Below, piece by piece: positions 29,195 through 39,877 of a stretch of 64,000 nt of DNA. Origin of the DNA: an uncultured Desulfatiglans sp. (GTDB lineage: Bacteria > Desulfobacterota > DSM-4660 > Desulfatiglandales > Desulfatiglandaceae); assembly GCA_900498135.1 (NCBI GenBank), contig LR026961.1, forward strand, positions 2,090,692-2,154,691, written 5' to 3'. The notes under the pieces are model-generated. The model was not told where the DNA came from. It worked only from the letters and a program-made list of their open reading frames with translations, and made no database searches. The stretch's first letter is position 1; each line of letters opens with the position of its first letter. The translations under genes and the position numbers were made by a program.

Positions 29195-29365
29195 GGATTT
29201 TTTTGCACATGTTTCATCCACTCAGACCGGCCGGCTGACGGCGGGTCCCGGTTTTGCCGATGCGAAGGGAATCAAACATTTGTTCAGAGGCGGTCTGCAG
29301 GTCTCCGGGCTGGCAAACGCGCAGATTCTGCGGAGATTGGCTGAAAAGTCCATTCCCGGAGGAAA
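29179..29365 (-). repeat. Dispersed repeat copy I, decayed long form, overlapping the xseA stop
   Basis: CCCCGGAAATGAGGATTTTT at the left and CATTCCCGGAGGAAATG at the right match the family ends. GCGGGTCCCGGTTTTGCC and CGGTCTGCAGGTCTCC match the interior. The xseA stop codon is the TGA within GGAAATGAGG of the arm. Confidence 0.65.
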
Positions 29366-29457
29366 TGGAGCTACCGGATTGACAGGGTCAGCAGCCCGTA
29401 GTAAAGGGGAGGCCTGCGCAAGATGCTTATGTTCGCGCAGACTTCGGGGGGGGATCG

Positions 29458-29697
29458 ATGCCGGAAAAGACATTTGAAAAGGCGATGGAGCGTCTTGAAG
29501 AGATCGTCAAGGGCCTCGAGGGGGGTGCGCTTCCGCTCGATGCATCGTTGAAGGCGTTCGAGGAAGGAATGAAACTGGTGCAATTCTGCAGCGGGAAACT
29601 GGAGGAGGCACAGAAAAAAGTGGCCCTGCTCGTCAAGGAGGGTGAAGAGCGTTTTCGCACGGTTCCGTTCGACAGGGAGGAGGACGGTGATGCCTGA
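29458..29697 (+). CDS. xseB: Exodeoxyribonuclease VII small subunit
   Basis: 79 residues. FEKAMERLEEIVKGLEGGAL and LKAFEEGMKLVQFC match XseB, a helical protein that binds the XseA stalk. A GGGGGG stretch precedes the ATG. Its last eight bases overlap ispA, suggesting coupling. Confidence 0.93.
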   Translation: MPEKTFEKAMERLEEIVKGLEGGALPLDASLKAFEEGMKLVQFCSGKLEEAQKKVALLVKEGEERFRTVPFDREEDGDA

Positions 29698-30598
29698 TGC
29701 ATCCGTCTTTGATTTCAAGGGCTATTTAAAGGCGAAGAGAGAAATGGTGGACAGGGCGCTGAGGGGGATGTTCCCTGCGCCGGAAGGGCTCGCGGCGGAT
29801 GTCGTGGATGCGATGACGTACAGCCTTTTCGCGGGAGGCAAGCGTCTCCGGCCCATCCTTTGCGTCGCCGGGGCCGAGGCGGTGGGGGGCAGCGGAGCGG
29901 CTGTCCTGCCGGTCGCCTGCGCTTTGGAGTGCATTCACACCTATTCTCTGATCCACGACGATCTGCCGGTCATGGACGATGACGACCTCAGGCGGGGGAA
30001 GCCCACCAGCCACAAGGTGTACGGCGAGGCCTTGGCGCTTCTCGCCGGAGACGGTCTGCTGACGGAGGCGTTCGACATCATGACCCGGCCGGAGCTGATC
30101 ATGGGACTTCCCGCCGACCGGCTGCTGCGGGCGATCCATGTCATAGCGCACGCGTCCGGCTATAACGGCATGGTCGGGGGGCAGGTCGTCGATATTCAAA
30201 TGGAAGGCCGGACGGCGGACCCCGGGATCGTCGATTTCATCCACCAGCACAAGACCGGTGATCTGATTACGGCGGCCATCATCTCGGGGGCCATCCTCGG
30301 AGGCGGAACCGAAGAGGATGTGGCCGCCCTCGAATCCTACGGGCGGAAGATCGGTATGGCCTTCCAGATTTCCGACGATATCCTCGATATCGAGGGGGAT
30401 CAGGAGATCATGGGTAAACCGATCGGAAGCGATGCGGCCAAGCAGAAAATGACCTACCCGGCCCTTTTGGGCCTGGAGGAGGCGAGGCTGGTCCAGAAGG
30501 GGCTCGTGGAGGGAGCGGTCGAGGTCATCGCGTGTTTCGATGAGGCCGCGGAACCTCTGCGGCATCTGGCCGCCTACATCATCCAGAGAAAGAGATGA
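29690..30598 (+). CDS. ispA: Polyprenyl (geranyl/farnesyl) diphosphate synthase
   Basis: 302 residues from the ATG at 29690, just after GGAGGAGG. The two aspartate-rich motifs are present: first [10 protein letters not shown] (about 90-99), second DDILD. It condenses IPP with allylic diphosphates in the isoprenoid pathway. The residues before the first motif (HTYSLI) suit a farnesyl-length product, but chain length cannot be settled by eye. It sits between xseB and dxs with overlapping ends, a classic bacterial order. Confidence 0.93.
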   Translation: MPDASVFDFKGYLKAKREMVDRALRGMFPAPEGLAADVVDAMTYSLFAGGKRLRPILCVAGAEAVGGSGAAVLPVACALECIHTYSLIHDDLPVMDDDDLRRGKPTSHKVYGEALALLAGDGLLTEAFDIMTRPELIMGLPADRLLRAIHVIAHASGYNGMVGGQVVDIQMEGRTADPGIVDFIHQHKTGDLITAAIISGAILGGGTEEDVAALESYGRKIGMAFQISDDILDIEGDQEIMGKPIGSDAAKQKMTYPALLGLEEARLVQKGLVEGAVEVIACFDEAAEPLRHLAAYIIQRKR

Positions 30599-32514
30599 GC
30601 GAGAATAAGAAAGAAACGGCCAAGCGGCTCGAGGACATCCATTCTCCTGCGGATTTAAAAGGGCTCCCCCTCAAGGCGTTGGAGGAACTGGCGCAGGAGA
30701 TCCGCAGGACCATCATCGAAACCGTATCCAGGACCGGTGGGCATCTCGCGCCGAGCCTCGGGGTAGTGGAATTGACTCTGGCGCTTCACTATGTATTCGA
30801 CGCGCCGAGGGACAAGATCATCTGGGATGTGGGTCATCAGTCCTATGCCCACAAACTGATCACCGGCCGGCGTGAACAGTTCCACACGCTGCGTACACTC
30901 GGCGGTATCAGCGGTTTCCCTAAACGCGCCGAAAGCCCTTATGACACCTTCGACACCGGCCACAGCAGCACGTCGATCTCGGCCGGGCTCGGAATCGCAA
31001 CGGCCTTCAAGATTCATGGAAAGGGCAACAAGGTCATCGCTGTCATCGGCGACGGTTCGATGACTGCCGGCATGGCCTTCGAAGGGCTCAATCAGGCGGG
31101 CCACACGGAGCGGGACTTGATCGTGGTCCTGAATGACAACGATATGTCCATATCCCCCAACGTGGGGGCCTTTTCCTCTTTTCTGAGCCGCAAGATGACC
31201 GGCAGGCGCTTCGTGGGGATGAAGAAGGATCTCGAGAGGTTCATCGGATCGCTGCCCGGTGTCGGGGACAGCGTGTTGAATCTGGTCCGGAAGAGCGAGG
31301 ACTCCTTCATGACCTTTTTTACGCCCGGCATGCTTTTCGAGGCCTTCAAATTCAAGTATATCGGTCCGATCAACGGCCACCGCCTCGATCGGCTGATCGA
31401 AACCTTCGAAAACACGAAGCACCTCGACGGCCCGGTGCTGGTGCATGCCTTGACCGTCAAGGGGAAGGGCTACGAACCGGCCGAAAAGGATCCATGCCAT
31501 TACCATGGCGTCGGGTGCTTCGAGATTGCAACCGGCACCCCGTCATCCGGCTCAGCCAAGCCGGCTCCGACCTATACCGAGGCCTTTGGGCGGGCTATGC
31601 TGGATTTGGGTGCGAGGGACGAGCGGCTTTTCGCGATTACCGCGGCCATGCCGGAGGGGACCGGGCTTGTGGAGTTCGCGGAAAAGTTCCCTGAGCGGTT
31701 CATGGATGTCGGGATTGCGGAGCAGCACGCCGTCACATTCGCAGCCGGATTGGCGACCGAAGGACTCAGGCCGGTCGTCGCGGTTTACTCGACGTTTCTG
31801 CAGCGCGCCTACGACCAGATCATCCATGATGTCTGTCTTCCCAATCTCCCCGTCACCTTTGCCATAGACCGGGGAGGGCTGGTGGGGGAGGACGGTCCGA
31901 CCCATCACGGGATGTTCGACCTCGGATATTTGAGGATGCTGCCGAATATGACCGTCATGGCCCCCAAGGACGAAAACGAGCTGTGGCATATGCTTTACAC
32001 CGCCCTGGAGCAACCGGGGCCTGTGGCGGTGCGTTATCCGCGGGGTGTGGGGACGGGCGCCCCGATCGAAGCGGATTTTCACCTGATCGACATAGGCCGC
32101 GGGGAATTGCTGAAGGAGGGAAGGGACCTCCTGATCGTCGCGATAGGAAGCATGGTGGCGCCTTCCCTGGCGGCGGCCCGACTGCTTCAGGAAAAGGGGC
32201 TGGCCGCCGGGGTCTTCAATGCCCGCTTCGTCAAGCCCATGGATGAGCGGATCGCGCAGCTTGCCGAGGACTGCGGTTATGTGTTGGTTGTCGAGGAGAA
32301 TGCCCTTCAGGGGGGCTTCGGCTCCGCTGTGCTGGAACTGCTGAGCGACAAAGGGCTCGAGGGTGTGCGGATCAAACGGATGGGCCTTCCGGACCGCTTT
32401 GTGGAACATGGACCCGCTGCCGTGCTGAGGCAACGCTGCGGCCTTTTTGCAGAAGGGATTGCCGGCGAGGCCCTGGGGTGGCGGATGGGAAAGGGCGATC
32501 GCTCCGGCGAATGA
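30595..32514 (+). CDS. dxs: 1-deoxy-D-xylulose-5-phosphate synthase
   Basis: 639 residues, normal length. The thiamine-diphosphate motif starts [15 protein letters not shown] (about 150). [15 protein letters not shown] in the transketolase central domain and the C-terminal domain are complete. It makes DXP from pyruvate and glyceraldehyde-3-phosphate, the first step of the MEP pathway feeding IspA. The start overlaps the ispA stop as ATGA. Confidence 0.97.
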   Translation: MSENKKETAKRLEDIHSPADLKGLPLKALEELAQEIRRTIIETVSRTGGHLAPSLGVVELTLALHYVFDAPRDKIIWDVGHQSYAHKLITGRREQFHTLRTLGGISGFPKRAESPYDTFDTGHSSTSISAGLGIATAFKIHGKGNKVIAVIGDGSMTAGMAFEGLNQAGHTERDLIVVLNDNDMSISPNVGAFSSFLSRKMTGRRFVGMKKDLERFIGSLPGVGDSVLNLVRKSEDSFMTFFTPGMLFEAFKFKYIGPINGHRLDRLIETFENTKHLDGPVLVHALTVKGKGYEPAEKDPCHYHGVGCFEIATGTPSSGSAKPAPTYTEAFGRAMLDLGARDERLFAITAAMPEGTGLVEFAEKFPERFMDVGIAEQHAVTFAAGLATEGLRPVVAVYSTFLQRAYDQIIHDVCLPNLPVTFAIDRGGLVGEDGPTHHGMFDLGYLRMLPNMTVMAPKDENELWHMLYTALEQPGPVAVRYPRGVGTGAPIEADFHLIDIGRGELLKEGRDLLIVAIGSMVAPSLAAARLLQEKGLAAGVFNARFVKPMDERIAQLAEDCGYVLVVEENALQGGFGSAVLELLSDKGLEGVRIKRMGLPDRFVEHGPAAVLRQRCGLFAEGIAGEALGWRMGKGDRSGE

Positions 32515-33317
32515 AGCGTGTACAGAGCGGCATGACGGAACGCCCGGACAGGGTCAGGCTCGACCGCCTGCTGTTGGAGCGGGGGCTCGCGGAGAGCCGC
32601 GAGAAGGCCAGGGCGATGATCATGGCGGGTGCGGTCCGGGTGGATGGACGGACAGCGGATAAGGCCGGCACCCTCGTGGCGCCGTCCGCCGTGATCGAGG
32701 TGATCGGCCGCCCGCATCCCTACGTCAGTCGCGGCGGGCTCAAGCTCGAGGCCGCCCTCGATCATTTTTCGATTCAGGTCGATGGTCTGACCCTCCTCGA
32801 TGTAGGCGCTTCGACGGGAGGCTTCACCGATTGCCTGCTTCAGCGTGGGGCTGCCCGGGTTTTGGCCGTCGATGTCGGCTATGGGCAGCTTGACTGGAGG
32901 CTCCGCCAGGATCCCCGGGTCCTCGTTTTCGAGCGCACCAACGCCCGGTACCTGCTGCCGGGCGACCTTCCCGGTCCCATTCATGGGGCCGTGGTCGATG
33001 CCTCTTTCATCTCCCTCAAGATCATTGTTCCCCCGGTGTCGCGGCTCCTGACGCCTTCGTCTTTCATCATCGCGCTGATCAAACCGCAGTTCGAGGCGGG
33101 TAAGAACGAGGTGGGCAAAGGGGGCGTGGTCCGTGATCCGGCATGCCACCGCCGGGTGGTGGAGGATCTGACGGGTTTTTTCCAGACAACGGGATGGACC
33201 CCACTGGAAGCGATCCCGTCTCCCATTCTGGGACCTAAAGGAAACCGCGAGTTCCTGATCTGCCTGAAGCGAACGGAGGCATCGGGCCCCGCCAAGAAAT
33301 TCGATACGGCGGTCTGA
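32511..33317 (+). CDS. tlyA: TlyA-family rRNA 2'-O-methyltransferase (S4 plus FtsJ-like domain)
   Basis: 268 residues from an ATG that overlaps the dxs stop (ATGA). An ATG at 32532 ([14 protein letters not shown]) is an alternative. The S4 RNA-binding domain ([18 protein letters not shown]) precedes an FtsJ-type methyltransferase with [17 protein letters not shown] and [10 protein letters not shown]. Characterised TlyA proteins methylate 16S and 23S rRNA, and some act as hemolysins in vitro. It is the last gene of the xseA-xseB-ispA-dxs-tlyA run. Confidence 0.92.
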   Translation: MKRVQSGMTERPDRVRLDRLLLERGLAESREKARAMIMAGAVRVDGRTADKAGTLVAPSAVIEVIGRPHPYVSRGGLKLEAALDHFSIQVDGLTLLDVGASTGGFTDCLLQRGAARVLAVDVGYGQLDWRLRQDPRVLVFERTNARYLLPGDLPGPIHGAVVDASFISLKIIVPPVSRLLTPSSFIIALIKPQFEAGKNEVGKGGVVRDPACHRRVVEDLTGFFQTTGWTPLEAIPSPILGPKGNREFLICLKRTEASGPAKKFDTAV

Positions 33318-33479
33318 CAGAAATACCGCGGTGCAGCAAGGCCTGGTTATGGACTCGGCCATTCTGAAGCGGCGTCATCCCACCGAAACCTGCGCGACTT
33401 TCATCAAGACATTGGAATTCCCCTCGGCACAAGGCGCTAAAAGGCGATCAAATGCCAGGTTTGCGAAATCCCGTGGACT

Positions 33480-33502
33480 ACGGCGCGCTTGAAGCGCGCC
33501 GT
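33480..33502. repeat. 11-bp-arm palindrome downstream of tlyA
   Basis: ACGGCGCGCTT-G-AAGCGCGCCGT is a near-perfect palindrome in the 300-bp gap between tlyA and the convergent PxxKW gene. There is no T-tract, so it is either an unusual terminator or a protein site. Nothing else is recognised in 33318-33623. Confidence 0.4.
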
Positions 33503-33623
33503 CGTGTCGCAGGCTGAGCACAAGATGGCAAATGGCCATTTTAAAGGTATAAAACCCCTTTCCGGCGCTTAGAAAAGAGCCCGGTCGATCGCCGGAGGCG
33601 AAAATGCAAATGCGAAGAACGGA

Positions 33624-33902
33624 TCAGTGTTTTCCGCGTTTGGAAGCCTTGAGGGGGTTGATCTTGGCGTCCGCTTTCTTGGGGGCTTCTTTCACGTGGG
33701 TGGCCATATTGCATTTCGAGAAGCGCCATTTCGCTGCAGGATCGGGGAAGACGGTGCAGTATTTCCCGGTGGGGAATTCTTTGACCCTCTGGCAGCCCTC
33801 ACACTGCTCGACGATGGGATGACAGCTGCCTCCATTGAACTGGCAGCCCTTCTTCTCCATAAAGGCGCACTCGACGCCTTCCTTTACGGTTGTGCAAAGC
33901 AT
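33624..33902 (-). CDS. PxxKW family cysteine-rich protein
   Basis: 92 residues from the ATG at 33902, ten bases after AAGGA. Nine cysteines are spaced along the chain (for example CEGCQRV), and the family signature is PAAKW in DPAAKWRFSKC. The family is known only as a small cysteine-rich group found mainly in Desulfobacterota. The cysteines suggest a metal or iron-sulfur site. The lysine-rich tail (PKKADAKINPLKASKRGKH) may bind nucleic acid, which is speculation. Confidence 0.75.
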   Translation of the reverse strand: MLCTTVKEGVECAFMEKKGCQFNGGSCHPIVEQCEGCQRVKEFPTGKYCTVFPDPAAKWRFSKCNMATHVKEAPKKADAKINPLKASKRGKH

Positions 33903-34059
33903 GTCAATCACATCCTTTCGCTGAAAAATACAAATTTCGAATCAGCGTTTATGCCGAAAGGCAAACACGTTGTCAAGAAAAATGCGCAGCCATTTAGAAA
34001 AATCAAGCCCTGCGACCCATTATTCTGGGTGGCAGAGAGTAAATTTTAACTGCCTTGGC

Positions 34060-35862
34060 TCAGTGGTCCGCTTCCTCCTCAGCGACAAGGGACAAGCCGA
34101 GTTCGCTGAGTTGCCTCGGGTCTACTCCCGAAGGGGCCTCGGTCAGAAGGCACGAGGCGCTGGTGGTCTTCGGGAAGGCGATGACCTCCCGAAGGGAATG
34201 CGCCCCAGTCATCAGGGCAACCAGGCGATCGAACCCGATGGCCATCCCGGCATGGGGCGGTGCGCCGTACCGGAGGGCCTCCAGGAGGAACCCGAACTTC
34301 GCCTGAGCCTGTTCGGGGCCGATTCCAAGGAGCTTGAAGATCTGCTGCTGGAGATCGAGGCGATGGATCCTCACGCTTCCGCCGCCGATCTCCGAACCGT
34401 TCAGCACGAGGTCGTAGGCCCGCGCCCGCGCTGCCAGCGGATCGGCTTCTAGGACTGGGACGTCTTCCTCGAGTGGTGATGTGAACGGGTGATGGACGGC
34501 CGCGAGGCGGCCCTCGGCTTCATCGAATTCAAAGAGCGGGAAGCGGGTGACCCAAAGGAAGGACCAGCGGTCGGACGGGATGAGGTTGCGTTCCCGGGCG
34601 ATATGGGTGCGCATCCGCCCGAGGACCTCGTTCACAATGCTCCGCTCGTGGGCCACGCAAAGGATCAAGTCCCCCGGCTGGGCATCCATCGATGCGTTGA
34701 TGGCCCCTTTCTCTTCTGACTTGAGAAATTTATCCAGGGGCGATTGCCAGCCGTCGGGAGTGATCTTGGCCCAGGCCAGGCCTTTTGCCCCCCATTCTAC
34801 GGCGAGGGTTCCCAGTTCATCCAGGTTTTTCCGCGAAAAAGCGGCGGCTCCTCCAGGCACCCGGATGGCCTTGATCACACCGCCCCCGGCCGCGGTGTCC
34901 CGGAACACCCTGAAATCCGTTTTGCGGACGTGTTCCGTCAGGTCCCGGATCTCCAATCCGAAACGCAGGTCCGGCCGGTCCGTGCCGTAGGTCTCCATGG
35001 CCTCCCGGTAGTCCATGCGGCCGATGGGTGCCGGGATCTCGACCCCTTGGACCTCCTGGAAAAGGTCGATCATCAGGCCTTCGAAGACCGACATGACCGT
35101 CTCTTCCGTAGCGAACGACATCTCCATGTCCACCTGGGTGAATTCCGGCTGCCGGTCCGCGCGGAGATCCTCGTCGCGGAAGCAGCGTACGATCTGGTAG
35201 TATCGTTCGAAGCCCGCCACCATCAGGAGCTGCTTGAAGAGCTGAGGTGACTGGGGGAGCGCGTAGAAGCACCCGCGATTGACACGGCTGGGAACCAGGT
35301 AGTCGCGCGCGCCCTCCGGGGTGCTCTTGGTCAGAAAGGGGGTCTCCACCTCCAGAAAGCCCATCCGGTTGAGATATTCGCGGATAAATGCCGCGATGCG
35401 GTGCCGTTTCTGGAAGGTGGCCAACATCTGGGGCCGCCGCAGTTCGAGATAGCGATGTTTCAGGCGCAGGGTCTCTGAACCGTCTACGGCGCCGTCGACT
35501 TGGAATGGAGGGGTTTCGGTGTGGTTCAAGATCTTCAGCTCGAGGGCCCGAACCTCTATATCGCCTGTGGGAATCTGCTTGTTTTCCTGCCCTTCCAAGC
35601 GGTTGACGACCTCGCCTCGCACGGCCAGGACCCATTCGTTCCTCAGAATGTGCGCCTTGGCATGGCTTTCGGCGTCCGCCTGCGGGTCGAAGACGATTTG
35701 GGTGATCCCTTCCCGGTCCCTGAGATCGATGAAGATCAGCTGTCCAAGGTCCCTGCGGCTGTTGACCCAGCCCATCAGGATCACTTCTTCGCCGTGGTTG
35801 GATGCGCGGAGTCCCCCGCAGCTGTGGGTCCTCTGCCAGGTGCTCATGGAGTCGATTTGCAT
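34060..35862 (-). CDS. aspS: Aspartyl-tRNA synthetase
   Basis: 600 residues, class II synthetase. The N-terminal OB domain carries VILMGWVNSRRDLGQLIFIDLRDREG. Motif 2 region CFRDEDLRADRQPEFTQVD is present, as is motif 3 in GMAIGFDRLVALM. The bacterial GAD insertion domain lies between motifs 2 and 3 (VFRDTAAGGGVIKAIRVPGG). Discriminating or non-discriminating (Asp/Asn) type cannot be decided here. It follows hisS by 13 bp. Confidence 0.97.
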   Translation of the reverse strand: MQIDSMSTWQRTHSCGGLRASNHGEEVILMGWVNSRRDLGQLIFIDLRDREGITQIVFDPQADAESHAKAHILRNEWVLAVRGEVVNRLEGQENKQIPTGDIEVRALELKILNHTETPPFQVDGAVDGSETLRLKHRYLELRRPQMLATFQKRHRIAAFIREYLNRMGFLEVETPFLTKSTPEGARDYLVPSRVNRGCFYALPQSPQLFKQLLMVAGFERYYQIVRCFRDEDLRADRQPEFTQVDMEMSFATEETVMSVFEGLMIDLFQEVQGVEIPAPIGRMDYREAMETYGTDRPDLRFGLEIRDLTEHVRKTDFRVFRDTAAGGGVIKAIRVPGGAAAFSRKNLDELGTLAVEWGAKGLAWAKITPDGWQSPLDKFLKSEEKGAINASMDAQPGDLILCVAHERSIVNEVLGRMRTHIARERNLIPSDRWSFLWVTRFPLFEFDEAEGRLAAVHHPFTSPLEEDVPVLEADPLAARARAYDLVLNGSEIGGGSVRIHRLDLQQQIFKLLGIGPEQAQAKFGFLLEALRYGAPPHAGMAIGFDRLVALMTGAHSLREVIAFPKTTSASCLLTEAPSGVDPRQLSELGLSLVAEEEADH

Positions 35863-35875
35863 GGTTGTCGCCCTC

Positions 35876-37168
35876 TTAAGCGCGGTAAGCGGGATTTTCG
35901 GTAAGCCGTTTGACGAGCAACGGGACGATATCGCGGGTGCCGATCGTTTCCTGCCGGCCGCTTTGCATGTCCCGGAGGATGGCCTGCCCTTCGGCGAGTT
36001 CGTTTTCCCCCAGGATGAGTGCGGTCGAAACCCCCAGTTTGTCAGCCTTCTTCATTTGGGCCTTGAGCCCCTTCAAGCCGTAGCCTGTCTCCGCCCAAAG
36101 ACCCGCCCTGCGCAAGGCGGTTGCCCAGCCGAAGCAGGTCTTTTCGGCCGCTTCGCCCAAGGCGGCCAGGAAAAGATCCGGCTTCCCGGCCGGGCAGGGG
36201 CGCAGCTCCTGAAGGAGTGCAATCAGCCTTTCGGCTCCTACCGCAAAACCGATGGCAGGCAGATCGGGCCCCCCGAGCTGCCGGACCAGCCCGTCGTAGC
36301 GGCCTCCACCGGCAACCGCATTCTGGGCGCCGAGCCGCTCGGTCTGGAACTCGAACGTTGTCCGGGTGTAGTAATCGAGGCCGCGGACCAGACGCGGGGC
36401 CCGGGTGTATACCACCCCCGACAGGTCCAGGTATTCCTGAAGCCCTTCGAGGTGTCTGCGGCAGTCGTCACACAGCACATCCAGGATCAGGGGGGCGTCG
36501 GCCACGGTCTCCCGGCACCCGGGTACTTTGCAGTCGAGGACGCGCAGCGGGTTGGTATGGCTTCTCCGACGGCAGTCCGTGCAAAGCCTGTCCTCGCGGT
36601 CCTGGAGATAGATCTGCAGCTCCGCCCGGAAATCGGGGCGGCAGGTCGGGCAGCCGAGCGAGTTGACAAGCAGCGTGAGGTCCCGCAGTCCAAGGGCGTG
36701 GAAAAGCGATTCGGCGAGGACGATGATTTCCGCGTCGCTCTTGGGTCCGGGGTCGCCGAAAAATTCGGCGTTGATCTGATGGAACTGCCGAAACCGCCCC
36801 TTCTGCGGCCGTTCATGGCGAAACATCGGGCCGATGGTAAACAGCTTCTGAACGGGATCCTGTTGGTAAAGACGATTCTGGATGTACGCCCGGACGACCG
36901 AAGCGGTGGCCTCCGGACGCAGCGAGAGCCCTCGCCCTTTGCTGTCCTCGAAGGAGTACATCTCCTTCGAAACGATGTCGGTCTCCTCGCCGATGCTTCG
37001 GGCAAAAAGCTCCGTCGCCTCGATCAACGGGGTGCGGATTTCCTGAAAACCCGATGCCTGGAATGTCCGGCGCGCAACGGCCTCGGTCTCCTGCCAATAG
37101 GGTATTTCTTCAGGCAGGATATCTTTGAATCCTTTAATGGTCGCAAATTCCAACGGGAAATCCCCCAT
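35876..37168 (-). CDS. hisS: Histidyl-tRNA synthetase
   Basis: 430 residues from the ATG at 37168, placing the conserved IKGFKDILPEE at residue 11; an upstream TTG at 37252 would add 28 unconserved residues. Motif 2 FRHERPQKGRFRQFHQ and the histidine-specific GLDYYTRTTFEF and GGGRYDGL are present, with a cysteine-rich insert (CPTCR, CTDCRR, CKVPGC). The C-terminal anticodon domain is complete. It is cotranscribed with aspS, a common pairing. Confidence 0.96.
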   Translation of the reverse strand: MGDFPLEFATIKGFKDILPEEIPYWQETEAVARRTFQASGFQEIRTPLIEATELFARSIGEETDIVSKEMYSFEDSKGRGLSLRPEATASVVRAYIQNRLYQQDPVQKLFTIGPMFRHERPQKGRFRQFHQINAEFFGDPGPKSDAEIIVLAESLFHALGLRDLTLLVNSLGCPTCRPDFRAELQIYLQDREDRLCTDCRRRSHTNPLRVLDCKVPGCRETVADAPLILDVLCDDCRRHLEGLQEYLDLSGVVYTRAPRLVRGLDYYTRTTFEFQTERLGAQNAVAGGGRYDGLVRQLGGPDLPAIGFAVGAERLIALLQELRPCPAGKPDLFLAALGEAAEKTCFGWATALRRAGLWAETGYGLKGLKAQMKKADKLGVSTALILGENELAEGQAILRDMQSGRQETIGTRDIVPLLVKRLTENPAYRA

Positions 37169-37286
37169 TTCGCATGGCGTCAGGATAGGACGCCCAGTTT
37201 CGAACAGCGGCTCGGCTTCGGCAGGAGGCTTGAGCGCGCAGGTCGCACACAAAATTTAAAACTCTACCTTATACCATTTTTGGGGG

Positions 37287-39320
37287 TCATTGGGAATTGC
37301 TTTTTTGAAAGAAGGCGGATGAATGCTCGCTTTCAGGGGGAGGGGTTTCTTTACATTCGGGAAGATGGATGACAAAGCGTGCTCCGCGGCCCGGACGGCT
37401 CTCCACCTCGATGGTGCCGCTGTGGTCCTGGACGTTTCGTTGCGCGATGAACAGTCCGAGGCCGGTTCCTTGGCGGATGGAGCTTCTTTGTTTGGTAGTG
37501 AAATAGGGGTCGAAGATCCTGCCGAGGAGCTCGGGGTTGATTCCCGCGCCGGAATCCTGAACCTCGAGTAGGAAGCCCGGCGGATGTCCGGGCTGAATCA
37601 ACCGCCGTGTTTTCAGTGTGATGGTTCCATTGGCGGGAGTGAACTCGACGGCATTGGAGAGGAGATTCAGGATGACCTGTCTGATCTTTTCCTCATCCAT
37701 TGGGAATAAGCAGGGTTCAGGATCCAGGTCGAGCTGCAGTTGGATCCTTTTTACATGCGCCTGGGGCGTGAAGAGCGTCACCATCTTTTCGCAGAGGGGA
37801 TTCAGATCGGCTGGTTCGAAATGGCTTTCTTTCCTGCTTGCTAGGTCGAGCAGTTGGGTGATCAGATTGTTGATGCGGGCCACTTCCTCCATCCCGACCG
37901 CGTAAAAATCTTCTATGAAGGTGCTGCTGTGGGCCTTTTCGGGCAGCATCTGGATATAGGTCCCGATAGCCGTCATGGGGTTTTTGATCTCATGGGCCAG
38001 GAGGGCCGCCAAGTGTCCCAGAAAGGCGAATTTTTCCGCCTGGTTCAACAAGGTTCGGGAATGCCGCAGTTCTTCCATCTGGGATTTCAGGCGGGAGTAA
38101 AGCTTGGCGTTTCCGATCGCGATCGCCATAAACGGTGCGAAGATCTTCAAGGTTTCCCGGGTTTCCTTGGCCACCCCGCGAATGGAGGGGGCGTCGATGG
38201 CGATCACCCCGATGACCTTTGCATCCGTGATGAGCGGGCAGGCATAGATGGCGATCGGTTTGTTTTCCCGTGAAAAAAAACGCTCCTTCCTGAGCTGCTC
38301 CCCGCGGACCTCCTGCAGATGGCATTCCAGACCCTCCCTGGCGACCTTGGTCAGGATGTTGCCCCTCCGTTCAAGTGGGACCGTGTAATTTTTCATCCAA
38401 TCCGGCGTTTCGCCTTCAAAACCCCAGGCATGAAGATAATGCAATTTTTCACCGGCATCGTCGGTGATCATGATGAGTGCGCGGCAAATACTGCAAGCCT
38501 TGGCAAGGATATTGATTACGGCCGTCAGAAGCGGGTCTTTTTCGAGGATACTCAGGATGGCCTTCCCTGTTTCTTGAATGGCGATAAGCTGGGTGACCTT
38601 GCTGCTGAGCTGCAGGTTCAGTTGATTCACTTCTTCGTATTTCCTGACGATGATTTCCTTGTCCTTCTCCTGTTCGCTGATGATTTCTTTCAGCATGGCC
38701 CTAGAGGTGAAAAATCTCGAGAAATAGTGGCGCAAACGATATGCGAAAGGCCAGCGAAGATGATACTCGCAATAAGGCGCACCTTTGAAGTAGCAGCAGG
38801 TTTCCTCGATCTCGAGGGGTTTGTTCACCCAGATGGTCGGGATATACGTATACAGCCCCTGGTTATAGAGGCAGATATCTTTCGAGAGCACCAGTTCCGG
38901 CAGCCAATGGAGCCGTATGATTGCACTGTTCCTGTCCATGTCGTGGAGTTCGATGCGCTTGGTCCGGCTGAACTTATCATTGATCCGCTGAATATGCCGG
39001 AGGCCGTTTTTGGGTGAAAAAAAGATTTTTACGGCGACCTTCTGAAGATAGCCGAGGGAGCTGTTCTCAATAGCGAAGCGGGCGATCTTGAAAGAGATTT
39101 CAGGGTCTTTGAGAAGAGTGCGCGCGCGTTGGTGGATCTTTACGAGGACGATGCTCGAGATCCAGTTGTTAGGGTCCGTCAGGTATTCGATCGGGTCCTC
39201 GAGGGCGTCGATCTCAGGATCGAGGCCCCGGACGAATTCGGCGATATCAACGGTTGAAGTGGCATTCTTCAGATACTCGAGAACGGGTTTGATGTTGACG
39301 CAACTCGCCTGTGTTTCCAT
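37287..39320 (-). CDS. Sensor histidine kinase with V4R-like and GAF domains
   Basis: 677 residues without clear membrane segments, so probably cytoplasmic. The first ~200 residues end in ETCCYFKGAPYCEYHLRW, resembling V4R/4-vinyl-reductase-type sensory domains. A coiled coil and a GAF-like domain (about 240-410) follow. The kinase has the H box LLAHEIKNPMTAIG, N box NLLSNAVEF, DSGAGI and GTGLGLFIA. The adjacent NtrC-type regulator upstream on the same strand is the likely partner, though a repeat element now separates the two genes. Signal unknown. Confidence 0.85.
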   Translation of the reverse strand: METQASCVNIKPVLEYLKNATSTVDIAEFVRGLDPEIDALEDPIEYLTDPNNWISSIVLVKIHQRARTLLKDPEISFKIARFAIENSSLGYLQKVAVKIFFSPKNGLRHIQRINDKFSRTKRIELHDMDRNSAIIRLHWLPELVLSKDICLYNQGLYTYIPTIWVNKPLEIEETCCYFKGAPYCEYHLRWPFAYRLRHYFSRFFTSRAMLKEIISEQEKDKEIIVRKYEEVNQLNLQLSSKVTQLIAIQETGKAILSILEKDPLLTAVINILAKACSICRALIMITDDAGEKLHYLHAWGFEGETPDWMKNYTVPLERRGNILTKVAREGLECHLQEVRGEQLRKERFFSRENKPIAIYACPLITDAKVIGVIAIDAPSIRGVAKETRETLKIFAPFMAIAIGNAKLYSRLKSQMEELRHSRTLLNQAEKFAFLGHLAALLAHEIKNPMTAIGTYIQMLPEKAHSSTFIEDFYAVGMEEVARINNLITQLLDLASRKESHFEPADLNPLCEKMVTLFTPQAHVKRIQLQLDLDPEPCLFPMDEEKIRQVILNLLSNAVEFTPANGTITLKTRRLIQPGHPPGFLLEVQDSGAGINPELLGRIFDPYFTTKQRSSIRQGTGLGLFIAQRNVQDHSGTIEVESRPGRGARFVIHLPECKETPPPESEHSSAFFQKSNSQ

Positions 39321-39629
39321 TCATTCACCCCGATGAGATTTTCCATACGTTTCAAAGAACTTGCACTTTAAATGCCTTTGTTTCCGGGGGCCAAGTTCAA
39401 CCGCAAGACTTGCCGGCCGGCAGAATCTGCGTCCTAACTGCAAGCAATTTCAATGCCTGAAAACGACAGGATGCAGGTGATAAATCGGCATCGAAAAAGC
39501 CGCCGAAAAAGACCGCGACCGGTCCGGCTTCGGTAAAGGTTGCAGGAGGCGCTCATTCGACAGGGGGCCGCGGATGCAGGAAAAACTGTGCGCTAGAAAA
39601 TTGGCATGCAGCCGGCCCGATCTCGTATG

Positions 39630-39877
39630 GTGTCCTTTCGGAAGTGATTTGCCGACAGAACCCGGTCTCCGATCGGGAGATGAGAACTTTTCTTCACACG
39701 CTTTGGGTGCGCAGTCCCACCCCTTCGGGGCGGGTCCCGGTTTCTTCACACGCTTTGGGTGCGCAGTTCCACCGCAAAATTCAGTGTTTGCGCGAAGGCG
39801 ACCTGCAGGCTGCCGCACGAGCAAACATGCAAATTGTCGCCGAGAGTGGGCAAAAAGACTATTTCCGGATGGGAAAT
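39630..39877 (-). repeat. Dispersed repeat copy D, long form with internal duplication
   Basis: The extended left arm (TCCTTTCGGAAGTGATTT) and right end TATTTCCGGATGGGAAAT frame a long-form copy. CTTCACACGCTTTGGGTGCG occurs twice (39692 and 39744), showing a small internal tandem duplication. It lies between the NtrC-type regulator and the sensor kinase. The rest of 39321-39943 has no gene. Confidence 0.7.
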
